NCBI GenBank assembly: GCA_044235645.1
Contig: JBIIHQ010000011.1
Coordinates: 1 to 64,000 of the forward strand
Length of the DNA stretch: 64,000 nucleotides
Origin: OMIW01 sp044235645
GTDB taxonomy: Bacteria; Bdellovibrionota_C; UBA2361; OMIW01
Reading direction: 5' to 3'
Under the pieces are notes generated by a model. It was not told where the DNA came from, did not search any database, and worked only from the letters and a program-made list of their open reading frames with translations. Both the position numbers and the translations under genes were made by a program. Numbering within the stretch: position 1 is the stretch's first letter; each line of letters starts with the position of its first letter. Positions 62,119 through 64,000 of this stretch are shown here, piece by piece.

Positions 62119-63270
62119 ATGATTGCAAGTCTTGACGGAATATCGTGGGGACAGGGGGCGTTCGGTATTCAAACAGAGAAGGCCCGCCTTCTCGCCACCG
62201 GCCGGGTGGTGTGCGACCTTTCGATGGTCAATCCCGATATTCCACCGCCTCGTTTTCTGATCGATAAGTTATGCGAAGCCTCTGTGAAGGGGGTTAATCA
62301 TCGATACGCGGTTTCTCGTGGGGTGAGAAAGCTGCGCGAGGCCCTGACTGACCGATACCACCATTCGTTCGGCGTTTCTCTTTCACCCGAAAGCGATGTG
62401 TGTGTGACCCTCGGAAGCAAGGATGCACTCACACAGATAGCTCTCGTTCTTCTCAAACCGGGGGATGAAATACTGGTCGGTGAGCCGACGTATGCGGCTT
62501 TTCGGTTTGTCGCTGAGTACGCCGGATTAGTCGTCAGGACTTTTCCCCTCTCGTATGATCAGGGGGAGATGGCAGCATCAATTGAGGCGGTACTTGCTGC
62601 TCACCCAATACGAGCAGTCTTTTTGAATTTTCCGAATAATCCGACCGGCCAGACAGTCGCGCCAGAGTTTTACCGCGCTGTCCTCACCAATGCACGTCGA
62701 ACTAATACCCTCGTGGTGAATGATTTTGTGTACGGGGAGATGACGTATTCTGGCACCCCGGCGGTTAGTCTTCTCAAGGTTGCCGAACCTGGCGATGCGG
62801 TGCTTGAAACCTTTAGTTTATCGAAGGCATTCAGTGTCCCAGGATGGCGAGTTGGCGCCGTCCTGGGGGCGAGTAGATTGGTGCGGGAGATCGCCGTTGC
62901 AAAGTCACGGGTTGATTACGGGCTCTTTTTACCGATTCAGATCGCTGCGGCTGCCGCCCTCACCTCACCCGAGCCGTTCGTACGTCAGATCACGGAACAG
63001 TACCGAAATCGCGCCGAGGTGCTCACACGAGTACTCCAGGGAGCAGGTTGGAGGGTAGTTGCTCCAGAGGCAGGTGCATCGGTATGGGCGCAAATACCTG
63101 AACGGTTCCTTGCACAGGGTAGTGACACAATCGTCCGTCGATTGGTGTCGGGTGGTTTGGTCACGACGAGCGAGACCTTCTTTGGTGCGGACCGCCGCGG
63201 ATTTATCCGGTTTGCGCTCGTTGCGAGTGAGGATCGATTGCTCCAGTTGGCGGAGGTTCTCCGATTATGA
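62119..63270 (+). CDS. Class I/II PLP-dependent aminotransferase
   Basis: A 383-residue fold-type I aminotransferase. NHRYAVSRGVRKLREAL, PTYAAFRF, FPNNPTGQTV, NDFVYGEMTY and the PLP-binding Lys in TFSLSKAFSVPGWRVG are all present, with a late Arg in RRGFIRFALV for the substrate carboxylate. The features fit the AlaC/LL-diaminopimelate aminotransferase/aspartate-type subgroup; exact substrate is uncertain. It overlaps the next gene by 4 bp (ATGA). Confidence 0.88.
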   Translation: MIASLDGISWGQGAFGIQTEKARLLATGRVVCDLSMVNPDIPPPRFLIDKLCEASVKGVNHRYAVSRGVRKLREALTDRYHHSFGVSLSPESDVCVTLGSKDALTQIALVLLKPGDEILVGEPTYAAFRFVAEYAGLVVRTFPLSYDQGEMAASIEAVLAAHPIRAVFLNFPNNPTGQTVAPEFYRAVLTNARRTNTLVVNDFVYGEMTYSGTPAVSLLKVAEPGDAVLETFSLSKAFSVPGWRVGAVLGASRLVREIAVAKSRVDYGLFLPIQIAAAAALTSPEPFVRQITEQYRNRAEVLTRVLQGAGWRVVAPEAGASVWAQIPERFLAQGSDTIVRRLVSGGLVTTSETFFGADRRGFIRFALVASEDRLLQLAEVLRL

Positions 63271-64000
63271 TGGTGCCACCTCTTCCCATGTCCTTAGTGG
63301 TGGTGTCAGGTGGTCGTGCGATGAGCCGCACGCTGGTAACCGCTGCCCTCGTGGGCTTGTCTATTGGTATCCTTCTGGTATCCAACTCAGCTTCCGCCGG
63401 GGACAAACCAGCAGGTAAGACATCGGGGGAGCCGACTCCTCCCTCGATAACCTCTGTACCCCCAAAGGAGACCGCGATTAGTGGGGGAACTGACCAGATC
63501 GAGGGGTGTCGTCGAGGTGTTGAATTGACCGTCTCAGGGGTGAATGCTGCGTCAGAGCAGGAGCAAGAGCGGCTTTACTCAGAGGCTATTAGTGGGTGCT
63601 CAGCGATTCCGGAGGCTCACTACAATCGAGCAGTCCTGTATCGTCGGCAAGGAAAACGTGAAATTGCTTTGACCGACCTCGCTCGGGCTCTTGAATTGCG
63701 TGATGATGATCGATTTCGGGTCGCTCGTGGACTTGTTTACGATGATCTGGGCCAGTACGACGCTGCGCGTTCCGACTATCGAGCGGTGCTTGGTCGAAAC
63801 CCCCGAGATGCTGCGGCACTTATTGGCCTTGCGAAGATTCTAGAGAAACAGGGAGATCGGGCACAAGCAATTGAGACTCTTGAGCGGGGAAGGGATGCTG
63901 ACCCTAACAGCGCACTTATACGGCTTAATCTCGGAATTATCTACGAGCTCGCGGGAAGAATGTACGATGCCGGAGGAGAGTACGCTCGTGCGACGGAGCT
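63267..64000 (+). CDS. Secreted TPR-repeat protein, 3' end outside the window
   Basis: The gene runs off the right edge. A signal peptide (TLVTAALVGLSIGILLVSNS, cleavage near ASAGDK) is followed by a Thr/Pro-rich linker and then degenerate tetratricopeptide repeats, such as EAHYNRAVLYRRQGKREIAL, FRVARGLVYDDLGQYDAARS and AALIGLAKILEKQGDRAQAI. It should be a periplasmic scaffold. ATG 63267 overlaps the aminotransferase stop (ATGA); ATG 63321 (MSRTL) is a better start for a signal peptide. Confidence 0.85.
   Translation, partial: MMVPPLPMSLVVVSGGRAMSRTLVTAALVGLSIGILLVSNSASAGDKPAGKTSGEPTPPSITSVPPKETAISGGTDQIEGCRRGVELTVSGVNAASEQEQERLYSEAISGCSAIPEAHYNRAVLYRRQGKREIALTDLARALELRDDDRFRVARGLVYDDLGQYDAARSDYRAVLGRNPRDAAALIGLAKILEKQGDRAQAIETLERGRDADPNSALIRLNLGIIYELAGRMYDAGGEYARATE

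Noticed and set aside
1..64000. tRNA, rRNA, CRISPR or phage structural genes
   Set aside because: None seen on either strand; no repeat-spacer arrays, no cloverleaf-like segments and no phage gene order, although this was judged by eye.

Overview
The window looks like chromosomal DNA from a Gram-negative, moderately GC-rich bacterium. The direct evidence is a lipid A/LPS pair (waaA-lpxK), a Wza-like outer-membrane export lipoprotein with a Wzc-like co-polymerase/kinase, and many secreted proteins with N-terminal signal peptides. The mix of genes (M16 peptidase pair, NtrC-type regulator, DUF3617 protein, small Cys-rich protein, long DapD) would fit a delta-proteobacterial-type lineage. That placement is inference. 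No rRNA gene, tRNA gene or CRISPR array was seen.

Layout. 1-1.1 kb: decayed insertion sequences (5' part of an IS256-family transposase abutting an IS66-type tnpA fragment). 1.3-5.6 kb (-): a polyprenyl-phosphate-sugar-type GT2 with two multi-membrane-span glycosyltransferase-like proteins. 5.6-12 kb (-): an RlmI-type rRNA methyltransferase, a type II P-type ATPase and arginyl-tRNA synthetase. 12.3-17.5 kb (+): an unknown protein coupled to pdxH, then pstC-pstA-pstB-phoU without pstS. 17.6-19.5 kb (-): a P1B metal ATPase with a TPC motif. 19.8-26.2 kb: PEBP-family protein, polysaccharide export and chain-length/kinase genes, a GT4 and an FkbM methyltransferase. 26.5-28.5 kb: CPBP-type membrane protease and small secreted/unknown proteins. 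28.5-31.9 kb (+): an M20 hydrolase with dapD and dapE (lysine/meso-diaminopimelate synthesis; dapA is separate at 50.4-51.5 kb). 32-37 kb: secreted TIM-barrel-like protein, then waaA-lpxK-fumarylacetoacetase. 37.4-44.2 kb: PIN-PhoH ATPase, DUF4405 membrane protein, KfrA-like coiled coil, a PAS protein with a degenerate kinase core, a CCA-adding-enzyme-like protein and a superinfection-immunity-like membrane protein. 45.4-50.4 kb (+): a second glycan cluster (GT2, two GT4, polyprenyl glycosylphosphotransferase). 51.6-57.1 kb: small and secreted unknowns, an NtrC-type regulator, a YihY-type membrane protein and a DUF3617 protein. 57.2-64 kb: DhnA-type aldolase, a catalytic/non-catalytic M16 pair, an SCP2-domain protein, an aminotransferase and a TPR protein that runs off the end.

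How they fit together. The two glycan clusters could form one surface-polysaccharide system: the phosphoglycosyltransferase at 49-50 kb would start chains, the GT4/GT2 enzymes extend them, and the Wzc/Wza-like pair at 20-24 kb control length and export. The GtrB-like GT2 plus GT-C-like pair at 1.3-5.6 kb resembles a lipid-linked-sugar modification cassette. No single gene set clearly amounts to an undescribed system. The most unusual items are the PAS protein with no phospho-acceptor His or ATPase domain, the GAFTHA variant in an otherwise intact sigma54 activator, the TPC-type metal ATPase, the superinfection-immunity-like fusion, the three-gene glycosylation cassette and a possible frameshift/overlap locus at 44.86-45.10 kb.
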